34,938 nt of DNA from Candidatus Saccharimonadota bacterium (GTDB taxonomy: Bacteria; Patescibacteriota; Saccharimonadia; Saccharimonadales; Saccharimonadaceae): contig JAUMYE010000001.1 of NCBI GenBank assembly GCA_030528815.1, positions 1-34,938 on the forward strand, read 5' to 3'. The notes under the pieces are model-generated. The model ran no database searches, was not told the origin of the DNA, and was given only the letters and a program-made list of their open reading frames with translations. Below, one piece after another: positions 8,217 through 16,420 of this stretch. Every line of letters begins with the position of its first letter. Within the stretch, counting starts at the first letter, position 1. The position numbers and the translations under genes are program-made.

Positions 8217-10583
8217 CTATTGATAGACGACTATTGTTCCTCGCTCGTATTTTTGACTATACTTGCCAGAAGCTTCGTCATATACGATTGGACCTCTAGG
8301 GAAGCCGTAGCTTCCGCCTTCGAATCCAGATTTAGCCCAAATATCGCGTGTTTTGCCCATCGATTCCCAGTATCCTGTAGAATCTTTACCGACAATATAA
8401 CCATTTTCGAACTGTACCCAGCTAATTCCGGTATATCTGTTTGAATCGAGATTAGCAACTGGTAGACCTAGCTTTGAGGTGTCTTTTTTCCAGTAGTCAT
8501 ATATGCCCTTCGAAAGAAGATGATATCCTTTGGAATCGTTACCGACAATATAACCTCTTTCGTATGGTTGAATATAGGCTTTGGCCTCATTATCGTAGCT
8601 CAATGCTCCTGTTGGAAAGCCGAGCGATCCACCCTCGAACCCGGAACTCTGCCAAACGTTACGGCTCTTGCCAACAGATTCCCAGTAGCCTGTAGAATCT
8701 TTGCCTACGATATAACCTTTTTCAAATTGAACCCAATATATGCCAGTGTATGGGTTGTTGCTTAAATTACCTACCGGTGTTCCTAAAACAGAGTTGTTGT
8801 TTTTCCAATAATCGAAAATCCCTTTTGAAAGAATATAATAGCCTTTGCTGTCGTTTCCGACGATAGCGCCCTTCTCGTATGTTTGGGAATAAATGCCAGT
8901 TGTTTCGTCTAGGACTAATGCTCCTGTTGGAAAGCCGAGCGATCCACCCTCGAACCCGGAACTCTGCCAAACGTTACGGCTCTTGCCAACAGATTCCCAG
9001 TAGCCTGTAGAATCTTTGCCTACGATATAACCTTTCTCGAATTGGATCCAAAAGATTCCTGTGAATTTGTTTGAGCTAATTCCGGATTTGAATTTGCCGA
9101 GCGTGCCAGTCAAACCGCCTAGTTCTATCCAACGATTATCAATCGCTTCGTTCTTGATCCAGTAACCTAACTTGTCCGAACCTTCAACAACGCCATTTGT
9201 GTAGCTTTGCTGATAAAGACCAGTCGTCGCATCTTTAGCAAGATTGCTGATAGGGTAACCAAGTGCTCCTCTTTCGAAGCCAGATGCTGCCCAAACGTCG
9301 CGACTCTTGCCTGAAGAAATCCAGTAGCCTGTATCATCTGCACCGACGACTGCACCGTTTTGGTAGTTTTGGTATGTGAAACCGGTTTTCTTATTAGTTA
9401 CGATTCCGCTTGTAGGGAAGCCAAGCGCACCGCCTTCGAAACCAGAGACTTGCCAAACGTCGCGAATCGAACCCATGGATTCCCAATAACCATATTTATC
9501 GTTACCAACAATGTAGCCATTCTCGTATTCTTGCCAGTAAATATGAGTATACGTGTTGCTAGAAATATCTCCGATAGCTTCGCCCATCTCGATGCCAGCA
9601 CTCTTGAGGTCCTTTAAGCGTCTTGCGATTCCAGTTTTTGCGTTATCGCCTTCTGTGCTGCCAAACCACTCTCTAAAATACATATAGAAGTTGCGGTTGC
9701 CATAAGAGCCGCACCAAGCGGTGCCAGGATAATTAGCTAGAGCTGCATCGTTAGGCGTGTAAGGCGTATAGATATACAAACCCGCTGTCGCATAGTTCTC
9801 GATATAAACACTCTTTGTGCCACAACTATAATCTGGTGAATAATAAATATTCACATTCCTGCCTGGGCGATAGCGGTAATCGTTTGGATGCTCGCGGTAA
9901 TAATTCAACTGCCAAGCAGCAGTCATGACCTGGTTATAAAAACCAAAGTAATCCTGATCGCAGGCCGCATTATCTGGGCAGCCATAGCCCATAACTGTGT
10001 TGTATTCAAACTTTAGTGGCCAGTCGTCGCCCCAAGCGTAGCTCTCCTTCTTTAGCATTACAAGAAGAACTTGTGGGTTCACGTTGTACTCATGTGCAGC
10101 ATTGTAAATAATCTGACCAGCGGAAATCATGCCAGGTTCAACCTTGCCGCCCGTCTCGAAATTTGTCTTATGTGTTTTAGGGTTTTCGTAATAATCACGG
10201 ATACAAATAAATGGCGCATCATGATACTGTGTATAACCAGCATTGCGCATATATTTCATGTATTCGGCGCGGGTAGTATTGCTGCTGGCTTGAACGCCGT
10301 AAAAACGAGTGTTACCAATCTTTTGAGTGCCCCAAGTATCGCAGGCGCTAGTATGGCTATCAATAAAAGCATCAATCTCAGCTGCGGTCATGGTATTAGG
10401 GTTATAGAAAACAGAGTCATCAATAATTCTGCCAGCTTTAAACTCTGTAGCAGAAAGAGCGCCAGAATCGTTATCTTTGTCAAGAAGTTGAATCAAAAAT
10501 ACGCCACCAAAAATCGCTAGAATCGCCAAGGCGCCGATTCGAATCTTAAAACCAGTACTATTAAATCGAGAACGTCTTCGCAT
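8217..10583 (-). CDS. Membrane-anchored LGFP-repeat surface protein with hydrolase-like domain
   Basis: A 788-residue protein with a basic N-terminus and one membrane helix (about 14-34, signal-anchor). An extracytoplasmic domain spans about 45-310, followed by nine tandem units of about 53 residues, each with LG[FY]P or a variant (LGFPTSG, LGYPISN, LGKFKSG, LGFPTGA, LGTPVGN, LGFPTGA, LGLPVAN, YGFPRGP, after one degenerate first unit). The 160-310 domain (NPQVLLVMLKKES, GYGCPDNAACDQDYFGFYNQV, GRNVNIYYSP, IENYATAGLYIYTPY, AYGNR-like SYGNRNFY) matches the domain next to LGFP repeats in actinobacterial 'hemagglutinin' proteins. Glu180 sits where lytic transglycosylases have their catalytic Glu; catalysis is inference. 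LGFP repeats are thought to bind the cell wall. It overlaps the upstream 206-residue gene by 23 nt. A role in host or wall attachment is plausible. Confidence 0.88.
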   Translation of the reverse strand: MRRRSRFNSTGFKIRIGALAILAIFGGVFLIQLLDKDNDSGALSATEFKAGRIIDDSVFYNPNTMTAAEIDAFIDSHTSACDTWGTQKIGNTRFYGVQASSNTTRAEYMKYMRNAGYTQYHDAPFICIRDYYENPKTHKTNFETGGKVEPGMISAGQIIYNAAHEYNVNPQVLLVMLKKESYAWGDDWPLKFEYNTVMGYGCPDNAACDQDYFGFYNQVMTAAWQLNYYREHPNDYRYRPGRNVNIYYSPDYSCGTKSVYIENYATAGLYIYTPYTPNDAALANYPGTAWCGSYGNRNFYMYFREWFGSTEGDNAKTGIARRLKDLKSAGIEMGEAIGDISSNTYTHIYWQEYENGYIVGNDKYGYWESMGSIRDVWQVSGFEGGALGFPTSGIVTNKKTGFTYQNYQNGAVVGADDTGYWISSGKSRDVWAASGFERGALGYPISNLAKDATTGLYQQSYTNGVVEGSDKLGYWIKNEAIDNRWIELGGLTGTLGKFKSGISSNKFTGIFWIQFEKGYIVGKDSTGYWESVGKSRNVWQSSGFEGGSLGFPTGALVLDETTGIYSQTYEKGAIVGNDSKGYYILSKGIFDYWKNNNSVLGTPVGNLSNNPYTGIYWVQFEKGYIVGKDSTGYWESVGKSRNVWQSSGFEGGSLGFPTGALSYDNEAKAYIQPYERGYIVGNDSKGYHLLSKGIYDYWKKDTSKLGLPVANLDSNRYTGISWVQFENGYIVGKDSTGYWESMGKTRDIWAKSGFEGGSYGFPRGPIVYDEASGKYSQKYERGTIVVYQ
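8602..8720. repeat. 119-bp exact direct repeat, copy 1
   Basis: Identical to 8917-9035, offset exactly 315 bp (105 codons, two LGFP units). It encodes KDSTGYWESVGKSRNVWQ and SSGFEGGSLGFPTGA on the minus strand. Other units in the gene have diverged at synonymous sites, so this pair is a recent duplication or gene conversion. Confidence 0.95.
8917..9035. repeat. 119-bp exact direct repeat, copy 2
   Basis: Second copy of the repeat at 8602-8720, inside the LGFP-repeat gene. Identity stops abruptly at both ends (C versus T at 8601/8916 and T versus C at 8721/9036). Confidence 0.95.
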
Positions 10584-11181
10584 CGCTAGTCCCTTCTGCG
10601 CTATTAGATTTGTATTTAAGAGTCACACTCCACTCGCCTGGCGTAAACTCGGATTTGTCCACATATAATTCTTGGCATTCGGTCATCATTTTTGGAGGGT
10701 TAACTCCGGTCGTCTTTTCGAAGCTTTTACTACCGTTGCTGAAAACAAAAGTACAGACGCCTTCGGTGTTTGTGACGTTGGTAATGGTAGCAGAAATCTC
10801 GACTGTATTGTCTTCAAAATAAATATCATCAATAACAGGTTTTGCAATCGTGAGTCCAGTTTCTGAATCTTTTTCCTGATTCTTTGCCCAATTGTCTTGT
10901 TCTTTTTCACTCAAAGTTTTGGAAGCATTGCTGTCAGTTTCGTCTTCAGATTGAGAATTAGAATTTTCTTGTCCGTCTTTTACTACGCTAGCTGTATTTC
11001 TATCTCTGATATCACTAGCCTGCGGCTCGTCTTTCTTGAAGAATTTTTGGTATGCAAAGTAACCACCAACTCCTAAAGCAGCTACTAAAAATACCGCCAA
11101 AAGGACATAAAAAACCCTATGTTCAGAGCTTCTGCGATAGTTGGAGCGATATTTTTTTCTCTCGTTTTTGTTTTTAGTCAT
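10561..11181 (-). CDS. Single-pass membrane protein with extracytoplasmic Ig-like tail
   Basis: 206 residues: a very basic N-terminus (NKNERKKYRSNYRRS), one membrane helix at about 24-46, a hydrophilic Asn/Ser/Asp/Glu-rich linker (about 50-110), and a C-terminal beta-rich domain (about 112-206) with alternating hydrophobic residues and two Cys (VCTFVF and MTECQELY) that could form a disulfide. The fold resembles an Ig-like or bacterial accessory domain, but no family was recognised. It is first in a two-gene operon with the LGFP protein, overlapping it by 23 nt, so a shared surface role is likely. The start has AAGGAG on the minus strand (11192-11197) 10 nt before ATG. Confidence 0.8.
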   Translation of the reverse strand: MTKNKNERKKYRSNYRRSSEHRVFYVLLAVFLVAALGVGGYFAYQKFFKKDEPQASDIRDRNTASVVKDGQENSNSQSEDETDSNASKTLSEKEQDNWAKNQEKDSETGLTIAKPVIDDIYFEDNTVEISATITNVTNTEGVCTFVFSNGSKSFEKTTGVNPPKMMTECQELYVDKSEFTPGEWSVTLKYKSNSAEGTSDAKTFSI

Positions 11182-11217
11182 ATTTTTGACACTCCTTAAG
11201 TCTATTCTTGCAGATTG

Positions 11218-11247
11218 GTACTAGAAAATCAATAGAAAAACTGTCAA
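11218..11247 (-). promoter_or_regulatory. Candidate promoter of LGFP operon
   Basis: TTGACA (minus strand, 11242-11247) and a weak -10 TAGTAC (11218-11223) with an 18-bp spacer. The leader would be about 30 nt and holds the AAGGAG site. The -10 is poor, so the assignment is tentative. Confidence 0.4.
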
Positions 11248-11276
11248 GCTTATGCTAAAAATTAAAGCGCTTGTGC

Positions 11277-11282
11277 TACAAT
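11277..11282 (+). promoter_or_regulatory. Extended -10 of the 1044-residue gene
   Basis: TGC followed by TACAAT, ending 10 nt before the ATG at 11293; the leader would be about 4 nt with no Shine-Dalgarno. Confidence 0.6.
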
Positions 11283-11292
11283 TATTTTATAA

Positions 11293-14200
11293 ATGGAAGG
11301 TGACGACGGCGAAAAGCGCTATATGGGCCAAAATGACCCATATCAGGACTTGAAGGTGGCTATGAAAGCCGGTATCAAGCCGGATTTTTCTGGCGATTCA
11401 AAATCTTCCGATCGAGCAAACAAGATTTCTGGGGGCAAATCCTCAAAAGCGAATGAAACGAAGCAGAGAGCTATGGCAAATGCTCTTCAGAACGCTGAGA
11501 GTGCTGCTGGGCAAGCTGGAAGCACTAGTGATCTGGACGCTAAGAGTGGCGAAAACGACGTTTCTAGTGGCTTTACGAACAATGTCGGTAAGAACGGACA
11601 AGTTCCAGGCAAAGACGATTCCAAAGAGGACGGAAAAGGCGATAAAGACGGCAAGGGTGGAAAACAGGGCAACGAAAAAGGCTCTGGCCCTGTTGGTCGC
11701 TTTATGAAGAAGTACATGCCGGTTCTCTCTATTATTCTTACAATATCTGGCGGCGGTAGCTTTATGATGCTTTCTCAGGCAACTTTACCATTTACTGCGT
11801 TGCAAGGTCTAAAAGACTGGTTCAACTCTATAGACATCTCGAATTTCAAGAGGCACTCGAGCATTACCGAGAACGCCGTAAAGAACGCTATACGTCCGCC
11901 GAGCGAACTCTCGGACTTCAAGAACCCAGTTAAGGGTAAAAAATATAAGGTAAGTAAGAAGTTCTCGAAACGTCTTGCTGCTCAGAATATCGAAATTCCT
12001 ACGGATGGCGTGAATAAGGGCAAGATGGTCTTTACGGACGCGAATGGTAATCAGACGGCGATTGAAGCAAAGAACTTTAAGGCCGAATATGATTCGAATC
12101 CGGAGTTCCGAAAAGCATACTCTACCGCCTCACACCCTTACAAAACAGCCTTCAACAACTTTAAAGACAAAATCTTCAAAAAGTTCAAATCGGCTTTTGG
12201 CATAAGTGGGAATAAGTGGGGCAAAAACTACAATCCAGAAAGCGATACTGACGGAGAGAAAGCGAAAGGCTCCGTTCAGGATGGCATGGATCAAAATAAT
12301 AATAAGGCTAATACGAGCGAGGTGGCTGAAGGGAAAGTACCTGATGGCCAAGGTGGTGAGACTACCGGTGCGGTGACCGAACCTGATGGTCCTGGTGAGG
12401 GAAAAATAAAATCAAAGCAGGGTAGCACAGATCTACCGTCAGCTGGGGATGACTCCAAGAAGATTAATGACAAACTAGATGCCATCGGAAAGATTGCCGG
12501 TTATGCTATGGCTGGTCTGTCTGTGTATTGTGCCTTTTCAGCGATTGCTGGTACGCTCTCTTTGGTTGCTGCTGCTGAACAACTTTATCGCGTAGTTAAT
12601 CTCGCGATGGACTATTTTACTGCCTTCGAGCAAGCGATAGCGGGCGAAGGTTCCACTTCGCCAATACATGCCTTGGGTAAAAGTATGGTTCAGACCAGTG
12701 ATATTTCTTACGAAAGAACTACCTCTACTGGCGTAATGACTTCTGGCGATCAAAATGCAACTACTTCTACTACAACAGTAACAACAACGAGTAGTGCAGT
12801 GACCTCTCAGGGCTTTAACACTCTATTCTCTCATGAGCAAACCGATGGTCGCGATGATAGCGTAAGGGCATTTAATACATTCGATCAAATCAAAGAAGGT
12901 ACGAAGTCTATGATCGTTGACGTGTCGGCAGGTCTAAATAACTTCCGTCAATGCACCTATACAAGGCTCGCCCAGGCGGCAGTAGGCCTTATTTCGGATA
13001 TTGCAATGATAGCGTCGTGTATCTTTACTGCAGGTGGCGGTTGCGCGGTTAAATTCTTTAAAGATCTTGCTCTTGGTGCAGCCAAGGCTACGGCTTTTGC
13101 TATTGCCCAAAAGATTGCTACGAGTGTCTTCTCTACTTGGTTTAAAAACTTCTTGAATAATCTCTTAACCAGAGAGCTTGCCGGTGCACCGTTAGGCGAT
13201 GCGCTTGTGGCCGGCATGCATGCGGTGATGGCGGGCAACCATCGTGGGGGTGGTGGCGTTCTTGCGGATAAAGCTGGATATATTGAGACGGCTATTGTTC
13301 AATCTGAAGTGCTTGCAGATAAAGCGAAGACGGAGCGGATGACTAAGAGTCCGTTCGACTATACTTCTAGATATACTTTCTTAGGTAGTCTGGTGACGGC
13401 CATGATACCGCTAACTCTGCAATCTAAATCTGTGGTTGGAGCCTTTAATAAATTTGGTTCGATTTTGTCTAGCTCGACAACTAGCTTGTTCCCAGGGGCT
13501 AGCGCTGCCAATGCGGGCATAGATGCCGCAAATGCCATGGATTATACCGAGAAAAACTGTCCATACCTCTATGATATTGGTGTTGTAGGTGATGCTTATT
13601 GTCAACCTTATACGACGACAGATTTTGATACCATTAATATCAATAACGAAAGTATTAGCGATGCTGACGATCCGGCTGATGCTATTAATACGCCATACAA
13701 TATCATGTCGCAGGTTAATTATTACGGCGGTTTTGATCTAGAAGGACAATCGCTTGATGATGTAGAAAACCCAAAGATCGACAAAGATAGTGATTTGGCT
13801 GAATATATTATCTACTGTAACCAGAGGCAATCGGCCTTTGGTATCGCTGATCAGAACATTGCGTCCGAAATTGATGGCACGAGCACTGGTAGTGGAATCG
13901 GTGACTTTGCCATAGGTCTTGTTCCTGGCATTGGTGATGGCGTAGATATTGTTGGCGCAACTAAGACTCTAAATAAGTTCGGTTATGTCGATGGCTCTGC
14001 TTGCGTGATGCATGATGAGGGAACTGGTGATAAGATTCCAGAATATGGTGAACGCCGCGCTTATGCTCGTTATATTGAGGATCAGCGCTATCTTGAGAGT
14101 ACTGGTATGATTGAGCAGTCTGCTGTTGCGGTCTTCCTTGATGAGTATTACGAAGAACACCCATTAGATAACTCTCATGAAGGTATTATTGCTAGGTTGT

Positions 14201-14427
14201 CTGGCTTGCCAAAAGATACGGTTATTGCAGCTTATGACGCCGTTGACTTCATGAACTTCCTTGCAGAATATGATCCAACCGACTACTATCCAACTCCTGC
14301 AATTCATCCAGAAGAACCAGATTATACAATGGAAGATAATCGCATCATCAAAGACGAAACCTTTGTTGCGATTATTCAGACTGGTTACTTCTCGGAATAT
14401 CGCCAGCGCAACTTCGCCTCGGCATAA
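11293..14427 (+). CDS. Large multi-spanning membrane protein, unknown function
   Basis: 1044 residues, family not recognised. Residues 1-135 are hydrophilic, rich in Lys, Gly, Ser and Asp, and disordered-looking. A first hydrophobic segment is at about 142-165 (MPVLSIILTISGGGSFMML). Residues 170-390 are basic then acidic and Gly-rich, including KAFNNFKDKIFKKFKSAFGI-like amphipathic sequence. Hydrophobic stretches follow at about 398-430, 555-615 and 693-720, with Ser/Thr-rich parts near 480-500. The last 320 residues are soluble and acidic with several Cys (KNCPYLYD, DAYCQPY, IIYCNQR, SACVMHD). Size and layout recall the large channel-like proteins near CPR type IV secretion loci, but no VirB4, VirD4 or pilin is in the window, so this is a weak analogy. 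It is divergent from the LGFP operon. The start is fixed by the extended -10 just upstream. Confidence 0.85.
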   Translation: MEGDDGEKRYMGQNDPYQDLKVAMKAGIKPDFSGDSKSSDRANKISGGKSSKANETKQRAMANALQNAESAAGQAGSTSDLDAKSGENDVSSGFTNNVGKNGQVPGKDDSKEDGKGDKDGKGGKQGNEKGSGPVGRFMKKYMPVLSIILTISGGGSFMMLSQATLPFTALQGLKDWFNSIDISNFKRHSSITENAVKNAIRPPSELSDFKNPVKGKKYKVSKKFSKRLAAQNIEIPTDGVNKGKMVFTDANGNQTAIEAKNFKAEYDSNPEFRKAYSTASHPYKTAFNNFKDKIFKKFKSAFGISGNKWGKNYNPESDTDGEKAKGSVQDGMDQNNNKANTSEVAEGKVPDGQGGETTGAVTEPDGPGEGKIKSKQGSTDLPSAGDDSKKINDKLDAIGKIAGYAMAGLSVYCAFSAIAGTLSLVAAAEQLYRVVNLAMDYFTAFEQAIAGEGSTSPIHALGKSMVQTSDISYERTTSTGVMTSGDQNATTSTTTVTTTSSAVTSQGFNTLFSHEQTDGRDDSVRAFNTFDQIKEGTKSMIVDVSAGLNNFRQCTYTRLAQAAVGLISDIAMIASCIFTAGGGCAVKFFKDLALGAAKATAFAIAQKIATSVFSTWFKNFLNNLLTRELAGAPLGDALVAGMHAVMAGNHRGGGGVLADKAGYIETAIVQSEVLADKAKTERMTKSPFDYTSRYTFLGSLVTAMIPLTLQSKSVVGAFNKFGSILSSSTTSLFPGASAANAGIDAANAMDYTEKNCPYLYDIGVVGDAYCQPYTTTDFDTININNESISDADDPADAINTPYNIMSQVNYYGGFDLEGQSLDDVENPKIDKDSDLAEYIIYCNQRQSAFGIADQNIASEIDGTSTGSGIGDFAIGLVPGIGDGVDIVGATKTLNKFGYVDGSACVMHDEGTGDKIPEYGERRAYARYIEDQRYLESTGMIEQSAVAVFLDEYYEEHPLDNSHEGIIARLSGLPKDTVIAAYDAVDFMNFLAEYDPTDYYPTPAIHPEEPDYTMEDNRIIKDETFVAIIQTGYFSEYRQRNFASA

Positions 14428-14441
14428 TCCGAAAAATATGG

Positions 14442-14447
14442 TATAAT
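14442..14447 (+). promoter_or_regulatory. Extended -10 of dus
   Basis: TGG-TATAAT ending 9 nt before the ATG at 14457; transcription would start about 3 nt upstream of the start codon. Confidence 0.7.
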
Positions 14448-14456
14448 ATACGAATT

Positions 14457-15392
14457 ATGGAGTTCTGGGGAAAGTTTAAACCTGGTTTTACTATTTTAGC
14501 GCCTATGGAAGGTGTAACTGATATTGCCTTTCGTCAGGTGGTCGCAAAAGCTTTCCGCCCAGATATTTTCTACACCGAATTTACGAACGTAAATAGCTAT
14601 GTTAGCGAAAAAGGCAGAGCAAATGCTCTCGAACGTCTTCGATATGAAGAATCTGAACGCCCGCTAGTGGCGCAGATTTGGGGCACTCAGCCAGAAATGT
14701 TCCTTGAGACTGCTCAGGCTCTCAAGAAACTTGGTTTTGCTGCCGTAGATATCAATATGGGCTGCCCAGATAGGCATGTTGTTGCTACTGGTGGCGGTTC
14801 TGGTCTCATCCGCACGCCTGCTCGTGCTATCGAGATTATTCGCTCTACCAAGATGGCTGGCCTCCCAGTATCTGTTAAAACTCGCCTTGGTTATACCTAT
14901 GTTGACGAGTGGCATGATTGGCTCTCGACTCTTTTGAACGAGCATCCAGATGCTTTGACGGTTCACTTCCGCACTAAGAAAGAGATGTCCAAGGTTGCTG
15001 CGCATTATGAACTAGTTCCAGAAGTTATCAAGCTTAGGAACGAACTATCTCCAGAAACAAAACTTATTATTAACGGAGATATCGAACGCCCAGCTGACGG
15101 TGCTAAGTTTATTGAAATGGGCGCCGATGGTTTGATGCTTGGTCGTGCAGTTTTTCATAATCCTTTCTGTTTCGAAAAAGAACCTCGCGAGCATACCAGA
15201 GAAGAACTAATCGAGCTAATGCGCTATCACCTAGGTTTATATGAGAAATATGGCCTTGCTCCATACGAGCCACTCAAGCATTTCTATAAGATTTATATCA
15301 ATAATTTCCCAGGTGCTTCTGAAATACGCGAGAAGCTTATGAATACGAAGACTATCGCCGAGGCTCGCGAAATTATCGATTCGCTAGAGTGA
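14457..15392 (+). CDS. dus: tRNA-dihydrouridine synthase
   Basis: A 311-residue FMN-dependent TIM-barrel enzyme that reduces uridines in the tRNA D-loop to dihydrouridine. Seen are APMEGVTDIAFR (11-26 region), the catalytic Cys103 in NMGCPD, Lys141 in VKTRLGY, His170 in TVHFRTK, and the FMN-phosphate site IINGDIE with GADGLMLGRAVFHNP. The usual HGRT is HFRT here. Length fits the DusB-like group; which D-loop position it modifies cannot be read. It starts 29 nt after the large membrane protein with its own extended -10 and no Shine-Dalgarno, and is followed by the glutaredoxin-like gene. Confidence 0.93.
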   Translation: MEFWGKFKPGFTILAPMEGVTDIAFRQVVAKAFRPDIFYTEFTNVNSYVSEKGRANALERLRYEESERPLVAQIWGTQPEMFLETAQALKKLGFAAVDINMGCPDRHVVATGGGSGLIRTPARAIEIIRSTKMAGLPVSVKTRLGYTYVDEWHDWLSTLLNEHPDALTVHFRTKKEMSKVAAHYELVPEVIKLRNELSPETKLIINGDIERPADGAKFIEMGADGLMLGRAVFHNPFCFEKEPREHTREELIELMRYHLGLYEKYGLAPYEPLKHFYKIYINNFPGASEIREKLMNTKTIAEAREIIDSLE

Positions 15393-15398
15393 TACAAT
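15393..15398 (+). promoter_or_regulatory. Extended -10 of glutaredoxin-like gene
   Basis: TGA-TACAAT, where TGA is also the stop codon of dus; it ends 9 nt before the ATG at 15408. An AAGG lies just before the ATG, so weak Shine-Dalgarno use is also possible. Confidence 0.55.
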
Positions 15399-15407
15399 AA
15401 AGGTAAT

Positions 15408-15653
15408 ATGACAAAGCTTATTGTTTGTACGACTCCAAGTTGCGTATTCTGTCATGCATTGATGGATTGGCTAGAGAAAAAAGACATCGATTTTGAAGAA
15501 TACGACATGAGCGACGAAAAACTTCGTGCAAAAATCGAGAAAAAACTTGGCCGTACGGTTTCTTCTGTGCCGCTTACTTTGATTGGCGACGAAGCGATTG
15601 AGGGCTTTAATCGCCCAGCGATCAAGCGTGCTCTAAAAGGACTTACAAAATGA
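15408..15653 (+). CDS. Glutaredoxin-like protein
   Basis: An 81-residue thioredoxin-fold protein of glutaredoxin/NrdH size. The active-site CxxC is Cys12-Val-Phe-Cys15 (TPSCVFCHAL), and the cis-Pro loop is SSVPLTLIGDEAIEGF. It probably passes electrons from a thiol donor to a reductase or repairs oxidised thiols in the cytoplasm. The CVFC centre differs from the common CPYC, so the electron donor (glutathione or thioredoxin reductase) cannot be assigned. Its stop overlaps the next ATG (ATGA, 15650-15653), making the two genes one translational unit. Confidence 0.9.
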   Translation: MTKLIVCTTPSCVFCHALMDWLEKKDIDFEEYDMSDEKLRAKIEKKLGRTVSSVPLTLIGDEAIEGFNRPAIKRALKGLTK

Positions 15654-16420
15654 AAAAGCCAGCAATTATCTTAATTCACGGTCTTCGTGGCGATCACCAC
15701 GGCTTGCTTGAGCTAGCCGAATGTCTTCAAGAGGCTGGCTACGAAACTTATGTTCCAGATTTGCCAGGCTATGGCATCGAACAGGCTTTAAGAGATCAAA
15801 GTCTCAAGGGTTACGCGAACTGGCTTCATGAATACGTGGAGAAACAGAAATTCGAAACGAAGCCTATTATCCTTGGTCATTCCATGGGTTCAATTATTGT
15901 TTCGCATTATCTCGAAGCTTACCCCGAAGATTGTTCAAAAACGGCAGTTTTCTTGGCGCCAATTATTCGCACGGAGAAGGGCCAAAAACGAAGCAATCGT
16001 CTAGCTAAAATGTTCCTTCGTAGTCTAAAGCTTCTTTCTGGTCATTCTAGATATCGCCTCATGAAGAGTCGCTTTGTTTCTTTTTGGATCTCGCGTATTT
16101 TGACTTACGACCGCACAAGGCAAAAATATATCGACGAGCAGCATTATATGTACTCTGGCGAATTCACTTCGACTCGTTCACTAATGAATGATGTCCAGCT
16201 TTCGATGTCCGAGCAGACAATCTGTCCAAAGAATCGCAAGGTTTTGTATTGCATGGGCGATCATGACCGCTTAACGAAGGTCAAAAACGTCAAAAAGACT
16301 ATTGCTAACTGTCCAAACGCTACCCTTAAGGTTATCAAGAAAACTGGTCACCTACTAAATTACGAATTCCCACAAAAAACTGCGCAAGTTATTACGCAGT
16401 TCTTGGATAAAAAGTCTTAA
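15650..16420 (+). CDS. Alpha/beta hydrolase
   Basis: A 256-residue serine hydrolase of the alpha/beta fold. The oxyanion region is IILIHGLRGDHHG (7-18), the nucleophile elbow GHSMG places Ser78, the acid is Asp204 or Asp206 (MGDHDRLTK), and the base is His234 (KKTGHLLNYE). Such enzymes include lipases, esterases and RBBP9-like hydrolases; the substrate cannot be told from sequence. No signal peptide is visible, so it is cytoplasmic. Translation is coupled to the glutaredoxin-like gene. The stop codon overlaps that of the convergent glycosyltransferase by 3-4 bp, with no terminator between. Confidence 0.88.
   Translation: MKKPAIILIHGLRGDHHGLLELAECLQEAGYETYVPDLPGYGIEQALRDQSLKGYANWLHEYVEKQKFETKPIILGHSMGSIIVSHYLEAYPEDCSKTAVFLAPIIRTEKGQKRSNRLAKMFLRSLKLLSGHSRYRLMKSRFVSFWISRILTYDRTRQKYIDEQHYMYSGEFTSTRSLMNDVQLSMSEQTICPKNRKVLYCMGDHDRLTKVKNVKKTIANCPNATLKVIKKTGHLLNYEFPQKTAQVITQFLDKKS

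Noticed and set aside
8217..9600. Possible CRISPR array
   Set aside because: The repeats are in frame, about 160 bp long, diverged and encode LGFP units; there are no short identical repeats with unique spacers.
10071..10520. 149-codon open frame on the plus strand
   Set aside because: It lies wholly antisense to the LGFP-repeat gene, shows no family motif, promoter or Shine-Dalgarno, and has a composition expected of a shadow of that gene.
11293..14427. Type IV secretion component (VirB6-like)
   Set aside because: Only layout suggests it; no VirB4, VirD4 or pilin gene is present and no diagnostic motif was found, so it is left as unknown.
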